NCBI RefSeq assembly: GCF_002102355.1
Contig: NZ_LQPT01000023.1
Location: forward strand, 79,675 to 143,674
Length of the DNA stretch: 64,000 nt
Reading direction: 5' to 3'
Source of the DNA: Mycobacterium sherrisii
GTDB lineage: Bacteria > Actinomycetota > Actinomycetes > Mycobacteriales > Mycobacteriaceae
The notes under the pieces: generated by a model
Seen by the model: the letters and a program-made list of their open reading frames with translations, nothing else
What the model was told of the DNA's origin: nothing
The model's database searches: none
In this document: piece by piece, positions 26,201-34,246 of the stretch
Position numbering within the stretch: position 1 is the stretch's first letter
How the letters are laid out: the number at the start of each line of letters is the position of its first letter
Made by a program: the position numbers and the translations under genes

Positions 26201-28281
26201 TCGCTGCGTCGAGCTATCGTGCACCGGCGACACCGACCGAACGTCGGGTCTGTGCCATCTTCGCCCGGCTGTTCGACTGCGAGCGCGTCGGTGCGCAGGA
26301 CTCGTTCTTTCAGTTGGGCGGTCATTCACTGCTGGCGGCCCGGCTCGTCGCGCAGATCCGCGCCGAGTTCGGTATCGAGCTCAGCGTCCGTGCCGTGTTC
26401 GATTCCCCGACCCCGGCCGGGCTAGCGGAAAGACTCGTCGCACAGTTTCTCGCCGACTACGACATTGACCTGGACGAGCTCGACGACGACGACATCGCCG
26501 CCGAGCCCCGGTCGCAGCGCCCGGCGCTCGTCGAATGCGCTCGGCCGGAACGCCTTCCGTTGTCGTACTCCCAGCTTGCGATGTGGTTTCAGTACCGAAT
26601 GGAGGGCCCGAGCGCGGGTGTGAACATTGCGATCGGACTCCGGATCGAGGGCCCGCTGGACGCCGCCGCACTCAACGCCGCGCTCAACGACGTGGTGCGC
26701 CGGCACGAGTCACTGCGCATGCACATTCGGGAGCACCAGGGCATGCCGTACCAATCGGCATCCCCGACGCGGGAACTGCAGCTGCCCGTCACCACGGTCG
26801 ATTCGACCGGAGTCGACGGGGCGGTGACCGAGCTGTGCCGGTACGCGTTCAAGCTGGAGTCCGAACCTTTGATCCGGGCAACGTTGTTGGCGCAGGACCC
26901 GAATCGGCATGTGCTGCTGTTGCTGGCGCACCACATCATCATCGACCACGCCTCCCTGAGAATCGTGCTGCACGACCTCACCGTCGCATACCGTGCGCGG
27001 CTGAAATCGACGGCGCCAGAGTGGGATCGGTTACCCATCGACTACGCCGACTACGTCCTTTGGCAGCACCGCGCCTTCGACGCGTCCAGCGAATGGGGTC
27101 ACGCCGAACTGGCATACTGGCGCGAAGCGTTGGCCGGGCTGCCCGAGGAGACCTCGGTCGCGCTCGACCACGTCCGACCGCCGGTGCTGGGCCGTCACGC
27201 CGCGGTGTCCAGCGTGCTGGTGCCGGCTGCGCGCCGGGCGGCACTTGCCGAACTCGCCGAGCACAGCAGCGCCACCGAGTTCATGGTCTATCAGGCCGCG
27301 CTTGCGGTGGTGTTGCACAAGCTCGGCGGCGGCAACGACATCGCCATCGGCACTCCGGTGGCTGCCCGGGTCGACCCCGGCACGGTCAACGTGATCGGCT
27401 TGCTCGCCAACGTGGTGGTGCTGCGCACCGACCTATCCGGCACGCCCTCGCTGCGCGACGTCATCACACGCAGCCGCGACGTGGTGCTCGACGCGTTCGC
27501 GCACCAGGAAGTGCCCATCGCGCGGCTGGTCGAGGAGATCAATCCGCCCCGCACACGATCACGTAACCCGTTGTTCCAGAACATGCTTCACTTCCACGGC
27601 GACGACTGGGCACTGGCGCAGCGTGACCTCACCGAGGCGGGCGGAACCAAGATTGTGCCCCTGCGGTCAGAGTTCGACGTCTCGCTGTTGGATCTGGACG
27701 TCGGAATCAACGTGACCCCCGATGGGGGCCTCGAGGTGCGGGTCGTCGGCAACGCGGACCTCTACCAGCCCACAACCGTCGCCCTCATCGCCGACGCGTT
27801 GACCGCCGTCATCGAGGCCTTCGCCACGACACCCGACGCCGCCGTGTCAACGCTGGAGCTGTTGCCGGAAGCCGCACTGGACCGGCTGCGCCGCGCGCCG
27901 ACGCCCAACGTCGGCGGGCGGTCACAACCGCTCACCGCGGCGGCCGCACAAACCCAGCAAGTCCTGATCGAGGTGCTCGAAGAACTGCTGGAAATCGGCG
28001 GTGTGGCGGCGACCGACAACTTCTTCGCCCTCGGCGGAGACAGCATCATCTCGATCAAGTGGTCGGCACGAGTCATCGAGCGGGGATTGGCCCTGACCCC
28101 CGCAATGGTGTTCGAGCACGCAACGATCGGCGAGTTGGCCGCGGCCGTCGACGCGGCCACCGATTCCCCTGCCGCGGCAGCCGATTCGACACCGGAACGT
28201 GATTACACGCCGATGAGTGCGTCGGGCCTGAGCACCGACGCGTTGGCGGACCTCACCGCGGCCTGGGAGAATCGTCAATGA
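23245..28281 (+). CDS. MbtE-like non-ribosomal peptide synthetase (C-A-T-C-T)
   Basis: 1678 residues, almost the length of mycobactin MbtE (about 1682). Domains: condensation at about 40-470, with HHICWDD at 171-177; adenylation at about 490-990, with TSGSTGLPKG at 632 and core FDASLAEIF at 676; carrier LGGHS (Ser1028); a second condensation domain with HHIIIDH at 1229-1235; and a second carrier LGGDS (Ser1600) with no adenylation domain in between. The final Gly of the HHxxxDG motif is replaced in both condensation domains. My hand-read specificity code is roughly D-A-A-S-A-G-H-V-C, which I cannot assign. The start is GTG, after an iron box. An NRPS gene follows 7 bp later. Confidence 0.85.
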   Translation: MADDAKTLQEKQLELLRRRIAENGLAATAPAQPRQLVPGERYPLSSGQLRMWFLQAMDPAETALNIGVAYRLAGAVDEARLRAAVSNVVARHAILRTTYGVDADGEPYQTFADHVETPWQVRDWTGRAGTDLVEAARREFARPFDLANELPLRITLGRLAEREFALVLVVHHICWDDDSWAVFLHELGVAYEDRRLALPATQFVAVEVLGNSAAPSDDDLDYWRKTLRPLPEPLELPGTASSPPAAQPSKRAASRTRMLPVELFTRVEDFGRNHSATPFMVLLAAFGALVRRYTGASDFVVSVPVTERSAAAEQAIGYFGNTLLLRIAPEPSDTFASLVGAVRETCLSGFAHQSVGIEQLVRELNPERTFGGGGTDQLVRLGFSLRKSADALALDGIAVRQLQVPAVTTQVPLAVAVVLDTGGVYVEFEYQTDVLAAELVERMQDHYLRLLDNALCEPDRRLASLQFFGSDELAAILTQSRGERVDPPASTMVALLEAAATAAPTAVALISDDAELTYEQLHSRANRLARWLVAQGIGADDVIGLRMTTSVEFMVAVLATLKAGAAYLPIDPANPADRIEYFVSDAAPRLVFGREEFDAAERAAAPMPDSDLTDAERLHPLHPEHLAYVIYTSGSTGLPKGVAVSHRALAEHLYSFFTEWTLTPEDIALQWISVSFDASLAEIFGALAFGAKLVVPKPDAFGDMAYVAELMNRHHITVLQMVPSMLNVLLLLPEPAQWNSLRHMAVGGEPLSGEVADTFTRHFDAELRNHYGPTEAVVCATHMPVDGPQGVGVVPIGVPNRNVFAYVLDMDLQLVPAGVIGELYLGGVQLARGYLNQPVLTAERFVADPFNPGTRMYRTGDLVRRNSSGVLEFLGRADEQVKIRGYRIEPGEIESVIAGHPAVRHCLVVVEDTVAGRTLVAYVVPAAAAEEPARTHADVDLGEIRAFAASALPEYMVPSAFGVITDIPLTNSGKLDKRALPAPMPIAASSYRAPATPTERRVCAIFARLFDCERVGAQDSFFQLGGHSLLAARLVAQIRAEFGIELSVRAVFDSPTPAGLAERLVAQFLADYDIDLDELDDDDIAAEPRSQRPALVECARPERLPLSYSQLAMWFQYRMEGPSAGVNIAIGLRIEGPLDAAALNAALNDVVRRHESLRMHIREHQGMPYQSASPTRELQLPVTTVDSTGVDGAVTELCRYAFKLESEPLIRATLLAQDPNRHVLLLLAHHIIIDHASLRIVLHDLTVAYRARLKSTAPEWDRLPIDYADYVLWQHRAFDASSEWGHAELAYWREALAGLPEETSVALDHVRPPVLGRHAAVSSVLVPAARRAALAELAEHSSATEFMVYQAALAVVLHKLGGGNDIAIGTPVAARVDPGTVNVIGLLANVVVLRTDLSGTPSLRDVITRSRDVVLDAFAHQEVPIARLVEEINPPRTRSRNPLFQNMLHFHGDDWALAQRDLTEAGGTKIVPLRSEFDVSLLDLDVGINVTPDGGLEVRVVGNADLYQPTTVALIADALTAVIEAFATTPDAAVSTLELLPEAALDRLRRAPTPNVGGRSQPLTAAAAQTQQVLIEVLEELLEIGGVAATDNFFALGGDSIISIKWSARVIERGLALTPAMVFEHATIGELAAAVDAATDSPAAAADSTPERDYTPMSASGLSTDALADLTAAWENRQ

Positions 28282-28288
28282 GGCGCGC

Positions 28289-31200
28289 GTGACGCAGGCC
28301 CCGCCGTCGATCGAGGATGTCCTTGCCCTCAGCCCGCTGCAGGAAGGGCTCTTCGCGCTGTACCGGCTCGCCGAGGACAGCGTCGACCTCTACACGATGC
28401 AGTTCGAGTTCGACGTTGACGGACAGGTGGACCTTCAACTGCTGCGCCGCAGCGCGCAGGCCATGCTGGAACGGCACCCGAATTTGCGTGCCGCGTTCTG
28501 GGATCACGGCGTGCCGAAGCCCGTGCAGATCATCCCGACCGCGGCCGAGTTTCCCTGGTTCGAAAGGACCGCGACGGCAACCGAATTCGCCCGCATCGCC
28601 CGATCGGAACGACACCGCCCGTTCGACTTGAGCCGCGGGCCGGCCATGCGCATCGTCATGCTGACCGTGCCCGGCCAGACACGACGCCGGATGATCCTCA
28701 CCGCGCATCACATCCTGGTCGACGGCTGGGCACTCGCCGTGTTCTTCACCGAGATGCTGGCCGTCTATCGTGCCGGGGGATCGTTGTCGGCGCTGCCGCC
28801 CGCCCGGCCCTACCGCGACTACATCGTCTGGTTGGCCCAACAGGACCGCGGGGCCGTGCTGGCCAGGTGGCGTGAGTATCTGTCGAGTGTCTCCGGACCA
28901 TTGATCATGGCCGAAAAGGCGGTCGCGGCGGGCACCGTGGTGCCCCAGCAGACCGGACTGGTGCTGTCGCCCGCCGACACAACCCGGCTGCGCGGGTGGG
29001 CGGGCCGAAACGGCCTCACCCTCAATACCGCGGTGCTGTTCGCGTGGTCCGTCGTGCTCGCCCGCCTCAGCGGCCGTCCCGATGTGGTGTTCGGCACCAT
29101 CGTCTCCGGTCGCCCCGAAGACCTGCCCGGGGTCGAGACCATGGTGGGGCTGTTCATCAACACCGTGCCGGTGGTGCACCGCGTGAGCGACCAGACTCCC
29201 GTGGTCGAGCAGTGTGCACAGCTGCAGCGTGAGCTGTCGGTGATGCGTGACATCGGTTATGTGGGCCTGTCCGAACTGCAGCGTCCCCAGGGCGGCGGGC
29301 CGCTTTTCGACACCCTGTTCGTATTCGAAAACGCGCCGATCGATCAGGCGATCCAACCGATCACCACGCCCGACGGTGCCCGGTTCTGCCCGGTGCAGAT
29401 GGAGAGCCTGACACACTACCCGTTGACCGGGGTGTCGCACCTGGCCGGCGACGCACTGGTGGTGGTCGTCGAGGCGATTCAGGAAGCGTTGCCAACTTTT
29501 CCCGCCGCGCAGATCTGCGCCCGGATGGTTGCGGTGCTGCGCCAACTCCCCGACATCGGCGAGGGCACCCCCGCCCTGTTCGACGTGCTCACCCCGGCCG
29601 AGCATGCGCAACTGACAGATTGTGCAGCCCAACCGATCCCCGTCGCCAACTCGGTGTGGGAGATGTTCGAAGGACAGGCCCGCGCGGTACCCGACGCGGT
29701 CGCCCTGTCGGCCGGCGCTTCCGAGCGGTACACCTACGCGGAACTGCACGCGCGCGCCTGCCGGCTGGCGGGGGAATTGGCACACCGCGGCGTGGGTCCG
29801 GAATCGGTGGTGGCGCTAGTGCTTCCGCGCGCGGCGCGATCGATCGTGGCGATCCTGGCGGTGCTCGGGGCCGGCGCGGCGTATGTGCCGGTCGACGTCA
29901 CGCTCCCCGCCGCCCGCATCGAGGCCATTTTCCGGCGGGCCGAACCGGTCCTGGCGATCACCGAGCAGGCCTACGCGGAACTGGTCGGTGCCCGCGCACC
30001 GGCCCTGATCCTCGACGATCGGGAAGTGGCCGAACGTCTTTCGCGGCTGCCCGCGGCTGCACCGGTGGTCCACCGCGACCCGGACCACAGCTGCTATGTG
30101 ATATTCACCTCGGGCTCGACCGGCGAACCGAAGGGCGTCGTCGGCACCAACGGTGCGGTATTGACCTACTTCGCCGACCACCGCGAGCGCGTTTACCGTC
30201 CGGTATCGGCGCGGCTGGGCCGCGCGCTGCGGATCGCCCACACGTGGTCGTTGAGCTTCGACGCCTCCTGGCAGCCGATGATCGGTCTGCTCGATGGTCA
30301 CCGGGTGCATCTGTTCGACGCAGAGGAGATGCGTGACGCGGATCGACTGGTCCGCGGGATGGCCGATCACCAGATCGACATGATCGACACCACCCCGTCG
30401 ATGTTCGTGCAACTTCGCGCCGCCGGGCTGCTGCGGCGGGCCCTGCCGGTCTTGGCCCTGGGCGGCGAAGCGATCAACACCACGCTGTGGGAGCAGCTGC
30501 GATCGTCGTCCGCCGGCGCGGTCTTCAACTGTTACGGGCCCACCGAAGCCACCGTCGAGGCGGTAGTGGCACCCGTAGCGGAGTACGAAACACCGACAAT
30601 TGGCATCGCCAACGCCGGAACATATTGCTATGTACTGGATCCGGCGTTGCGAGCGGTTCCCGGCGGCGCTGTCGGCGAGCTGTATCTGTCCGGCCTGCAG
30701 CTGGCCCGCGGCTATCTCGGCAGTCCCGCGATGACTGCCAGTCGGTTCGTGGCGGATCCGTTTCGCCGGGGATGGCGGATGTATCGCACGGGCGATCTGG
30801 TGCGTCGGCTACCGCATGGCGGGTTGGCCTTCCTGGGGCGGGACGACAGCCAGGTCAAGATTCGCGGCTATCGCGTCGAGCTGGGCGAGGTCGAGGCCGC
30901 ACTGACCGCCCAACGCGGGGTGCGAGCGGCGGCCGTGTCCGTGCTGCGTCGTGCCGGCGGTGCCGTGTTGGTGGGCTTCGTCGTCGCACAACCGGATACC
31001 GATGACCACCTGGCGGCGCTGCGGGATCAGCTGCCGCCGCATATGGTTCCGGCGCGCATCGTGGCGCTGCCGCGTCTTCCGATGACTACCAACGGCAAGC
31101 TCGATCTCGCCGCGCTGGACCGGCTGGCCGAAGATGCACTCGTCCGCGTCACACCGGGAACCGGCGCGTCCACCGACACCGAGCGGACGCTGTGCGAGGT

Positions 31201-32791
31201 CTTCAAGGAACAGTTTTCCGGTGCGGTGCCACATGTCGATGACGACTTGTACGCCCTCGGATTGGACAGCATCCTCGCGATTTCGCTGGTGCACGAGCTG
31301 CGCCGGCACGGATGGCCGGTGAGTCCCCGAATGGTGTTGGAAGCAACGACAATTCGTCAGCTCGCGGGTGCGATCGATGCGGCCGGGGCGCAACCGGCGC
31401 ATGCGGACGCCGAATACGGCGTGGTACCCCCGCTGCCGATCGTGTCCTGGTTGTTCGAGTACGGGAACTACCGGCGGTTCACCAATACCGCTGTGCTTCG
31501 GCTGCCGGACGAGGTCGACCTTGGGGCAATCGAAGGCATATTGCAGACGCTGCTCGACGGTCACGACGTGCTGCGGGCGGTGCTGACCGACACGGCCGAA
31601 GGGCCGCGGCTGCTCACCCGTGAACCCGGTGTGGTCTCTGCCGCGGACGTTCTCACCCGTGTCGAGCTATCCGGCGATTGCGAACTGGGGCCGGCCCTTT
31701 CCGAGGCCGCCCCGCGCATCATGGACAAGATCGATCCGCGTGCCGGCACCCTGCTGCAGGCGGTGTGGTTCACCGGCGCCGCCAGCGGTGCGGCGCTGCT
31801 GCTCACGATCCACCACCTGGCGGTCGACGTCGTCTCCTGGCATACCATCCTCGGCGATATCACCGCGGCGTGGAACTCCTTGCAAATGGGCGCGGCGCCG
31901 AAGACGTTGCCCGAGTTCACTTCCTACCGGCGTTGGTCGCAATTGATGTGGGCGCGAGCGTCGGCTCCGGAAGTGTTGGTGCAGCGCGACTACTGGGCCG
32001 GCCAGGTGCGTGACCCCGATCCGGCGTTGGGAGTCCGGTATCCGGACCCCACCCGGGACACCTGGTCGAGTTTGCAGGTGGGGGAGGTGGCGACACCGGT
32101 CGCCGAGACCGAGCGGGTGCTCGCCAGCCTGACCCGGGAAGCCGGACTGCACGAATTCCTGCTGGCCGCACTGACCTTGGCGGTGACCGCCTGGCGGCGC
32201 GAACGCGGCCAAGATGCAACCACGGGAACGTTGATCACGCTCGACGGTCACGGCCGCCGCGATGATGTACTGGGCACCGACGCCACCAACACCGTCGGTT
32301 GGTTCACCACGGCCTATCCGGTGCGGCTTCCGGCGGGCCCCACGACCCCGGCGGCCGGGCGGGACGAGGTCGACCCGGCAGCGGCGCGCGCGCTGCTCGA
32401 ATCGGTGGTCGGGCAGCTGGCGGCGATCCCCCACGAAGGCCTCGATTACGGGTTGCTGCGTTATGTGAACCGGGTTCCGGAGCTGTGCAACGCGCCCGAA
32501 CCTCAGATCATGTTCAGCTACCTGGGGCGCCTGGATCTGGCGAGCACCACCGACCAGCCCTGGACGCTGCTCACGGGATCTGACATCGAGGGGCTGCCGG
32601 TGGCGGCCGAACCGGACCTGCCGCTGCGCTTCGCGGTGTACATCAGCGCGCATGTGCGTCGCACGTCGCGGGGGCCGCAACTGGTGACCAGCCTGCTCTG
32701 GGGCGATGCCCTGTTCACGGCGTCCGACATCGACCGGCTGACGCACTGCTGGCGGCGCAGCATCACCGCGATCGCTCGCGGCCTGGCATAG
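28289..32791 (+). CDS. MbtF-like non-ribosomal peptide synthetase (C-A-T-E)
   Basis: 1500 residues from a GTG start seven bases after the upstream NRPS stop; MbtF is about 1461. Condensation domain with HHILVDGW (His140-141, Asp145), adenylation domain with TSGSTGEPKG at 607 and FDASWQP at 657, carrier LGLDS (Ser994), then an epimerisation-type domain with HHLAVD at 1175, DGHGR at 1319 and NTVGWFT near 1337. FDASWQP is a core I associate with siderophore NRPSs that load ornithine- or lysine-like residues. Hand-read code: about D-A-Q-S-A-G-C-V-E. MbtF likewise ends in an extra C/E-type domain linked to the terminal lysine of mycobactin. Confidence 0.85.
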   Translation: MTQAPPSIEDVLALSPLQEGLFALYRLAEDSVDLYTMQFEFDVDGQVDLQLLRRSAQAMLERHPNLRAAFWDHGVPKPVQIIPTAAEFPWFERTATATEFARIARSERHRPFDLSRGPAMRIVMLTVPGQTRRRMILTAHHILVDGWALAVFFTEMLAVYRAGGSLSALPPARPYRDYIVWLAQQDRGAVLARWREYLSSVSGPLIMAEKAVAAGTVVPQQTGLVLSPADTTRLRGWAGRNGLTLNTAVLFAWSVVLARLSGRPDVVFGTIVSGRPEDLPGVETMVGLFINTVPVVHRVSDQTPVVEQCAQLQRELSVMRDIGYVGLSELQRPQGGGPLFDTLFVFENAPIDQAIQPITTPDGARFCPVQMESLTHYPLTGVSHLAGDALVVVVEAIQEALPTFPAAQICARMVAVLRQLPDIGEGTPALFDVLTPAEHAQLTDCAAQPIPVANSVWEMFEGQARAVPDAVALSAGASERYTYAELHARACRLAGELAHRGVGPESVVALVLPRAARSIVAILAVLGAGAAYVPVDVTLPAARIEAIFRRAEPVLAITEQAYAELVGARAPALILDDREVAERLSRLPAAAPVVHRDPDHSCYVIFTSGSTGEPKGVVGTNGAVLTYFADHRERVYRPVSARLGRALRIAHTWSLSFDASWQPMIGLLDGHRVHLFDAEEMRDADRLVRGMADHQIDMIDTTPSMFVQLRAAGLLRRALPVLALGGEAINTTLWEQLRSSSAGAVFNCYGPTEATVEAVVAPVAEYETPTIGIANAGTYCYVLDPALRAVPGGAVGELYLSGLQLARGYLGSPAMTASRFVADPFRRGWRMYRTGDLVRRLPHGGLAFLGRDDSQVKIRGYRVELGEVEAALTAQRGVRAAAVSVLRRAGGAVLVGFVVAQPDTDDHLAALRDQLPPHMVPARIVALPRLPMTTNGKLDLAALDRLAEDALVRVTPGTGASTDTERTLCEVFKEQFSGAVPHVDDDLYALGLDSILAISLVHELRRHGWPVSPRMVLEATTIRQLAGAIDAAGAQPAHADAEYGVVPPLPIVSWLFEYGNYRRFTNTAVLRLPDEVDLGAIEGILQTLLDGHDVLRAVLTDTAEGPRLLTREPGVVSAADVLTRVELSGDCELGPALSEAAPRIMDKIDPRAGTLLQAVWFTGAASGAALLLTIHHLAVDVVSWHTILGDITAAWNSLQMGAAPKTLPEFTSYRRWSQLMWARASAPEVLVQRDYWAGQVRDPDPALGVRYPDPTRDTWSSLQVGEVATPVAETERVLASLTREAGLHEFLLAALTLAVTAWRRERGQDATTGTLITLDGHGRRDDVLGTDATNTVGWFTTAYPVRLPAGPTTPAAGRDEVDPAAARALLESVVGQLAAIPHEGLDYGLLRYVNRVPELCNAPEPQIMFSYLGRLDLASTTDQPWTLLTGSDIEGLPVAAEPDLPLRFAVYISAHVRRTSRGPQLVTSLLWGDALFTASDIDRLTHCWRRSITAIARGLA

Positions 32792-32798
32792 ACACGGC

Positions 32799-34223
32799 AT
32801 GGAAAGGCGTGCGATGGATCGGATTGGTGCGCTGACGGCCGGAGCCCCGTATCCGGTGCAGACGAGGTTCGCGTTCCGCACGGGCGTGACCTGCGTGACG
32901 ACGTCCACGGGAGCGGTGTTGCTCGACCCGCCGCACAGTGAGAAGCTGGCGAAACTGGCGCCCGGCGGGCTGCAGGCACTCAAGACGTTGAATTCCGGGC
33001 CGGCGACGCTGTCGGAGATGTCCACGTCGGCTGAACTCGATGAGGTGGGCGCCCTGCTCGATCGCCTCGCCGCGGCAGGGTGGCTGACGATTACGGTGCG
33101 CGACCAGGGCCGGGATCTCTACTCGGTAGTACCCTTCGCCCGACCGGCATCCCGGCCACCCGGGGGGCCGCCCGCGCAATCGGTGCAGCCGCTGGTGATG
33201 TCGAAGTTCGCTGTGCTGCACCGTGACTCGGCGGGTTTCGTCCTCGAGCATCCGCTGGGCTGGTGCGATGTACGCATCCATGATGCGAATCTTCTTGCGC
33301 TACTTGACGGTTCGATACCAGACCGGCACGGCGTGACGGGGGCCGTCGCGGCACAGTTCCTGCGGGATCTGCGCTGGAGTGCAATCCTTGTTTCGGCCGG
33401 CGCCGACGAGGCCGAGTTCGACACGATTGCCTGGAGTGCGCCCGATTTGTGGTTCCATCGCCGCAGCACGCTGGGGCAGCGCACGGTCGCCTGGGAGGAC
33501 TTCGGTCCGACCAGGTGGGCAAGGGGCCGATTCCCGCAACCTCCCGCACGCCGGATGAATTACCCCAGCGAACCGATAGTCCTGTCCACCCCGGACCTCA
33601 CCACCACGCGGGCGCAGGACCCCACATTGACGGCGGTGCTGGAAGACCGGATCTCGACCCGGGCATTCGACGACAGCCGTCCGATGACGGTGCAGCAGCT
33701 GTCCGAGTTGCTCTACCGCACGGCACGCACCCGCGGAATCGTCCCGGTCGGCGACGGCGAGCACCTGCTCTCCCGTCCCTACCCTTCGAGCGGCGGGCTG
33801 TACGAGCTCGAGCTCTATCCAGTGGTGCGCAATGTCGCCGGACTGCGGCCGGCCATGTACCACTACGACTCGTTCGACCACGTGCTGCGCCCGGTGGCCA
33901 CCGCGGATTCGCGGCCGGTGTCGCAGCTGATCAAGGCGGCGTCGGCGACGCTGGCTGGTGGGGCCGAGCCGCAAGTGCTCGTCGTCATTGCCGCGCGCTC
34001 CGGCCGGATCACCTGGACTTACCAACAGATCTGTTACGCAACGATTCTCAAGGATGTTGGGGTGTTGATGCAGACGATCTATCTGGCCGCAACGGCGATG
34101 AAGCTAGGGGCCTGCGCCCAGGGATACAGCGACACCGCCGCATTTGCTGCCGCCACCGGCGTCGACGAGCTGCAGGAGTGCAGCGTAGGCAGCATCGTGG
34201 TGGGGTCACCGGTGCGAAATTAA
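32799..34223 (+). CDS. SagB-type flavin-dependent oxidoreductase (nitroreductase fold)
   Basis: 474 residues from ATG 32799; an ATG at 32814 with GGAAAGG in front is an alternative. An N-terminal region of about 200 residues precedes a SagB/McbC-like nitroreductase domain, recognised by RISTRAFDD, SRPYPSSGGLYELELYPVV, MYHYDSFDHVL and a C-terminal LMQTIYLAATAMKLGACAQGY. In thiazole/oxazole-modified peptides these FMN enzymes oxidise azolines to azoles; related domains also serve NRPSs. It follows the MbtF-like gene by 7 bp and is very likely its partner. No heterocyclisation domain is encoded beside it, so the substrate is uncertain. Confidence 0.78.
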   Translation: MERRAMDRIGALTAGAPYPVQTRFAFRTGVTCVTTSTGAVLLDPPHSEKLAKLAPGGLQALKTLNSGPATLSEMSTSAELDEVGALLDRLAAAGWLTITVRDQGRDLYSVVPFARPASRPPGGPPAQSVQPLVMSKFAVLHRDSAGFVLEHPLGWCDVRIHDANLLALLDGSIPDRHGVTGAVAAQFLRDLRWSAILVSAGADEAEFDTIAWSAPDLWFHRRSTLGQRTVAWEDFGPTRWARGRFPQPPARRMNYPSEPIVLSTPDLTTTRAQDPTLTAVLEDRISTRAFDDSRPMTVQQLSELLYRTARTRGIVPVGDGEHLLSRPYPSSGGLYELELYPVVRNVAGLRPAMYHYDSFDHVLRPVATADSRPVSQLIKAASATLAGGAEPQVLVVIAARSGRITWTYQQICYATILKDVGVLMQTIYLAATAMKLGACAQGYSDTAAFAAATGVDELQECSVGSIVVGSPVRN

Positions 34224-34246
34224 TTGCGGCCCACGGGGGCGGCGAA

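Noticed and set aside
28253-29785. A 510-codon antisense frame inside the MbtF-like gene
   Set aside because: It mirrors the condensation domain on the other strand and shows no domain motif.
17915-34223. Interpretation as the canonical mbt operon of mycobacteria
   Set aside because: mbtA, mbtB, mbtG, mbtH and mbtI are missing and the orientation differs; a second locus fits better, although a split canonical cluster cannot be excluded without the genome.
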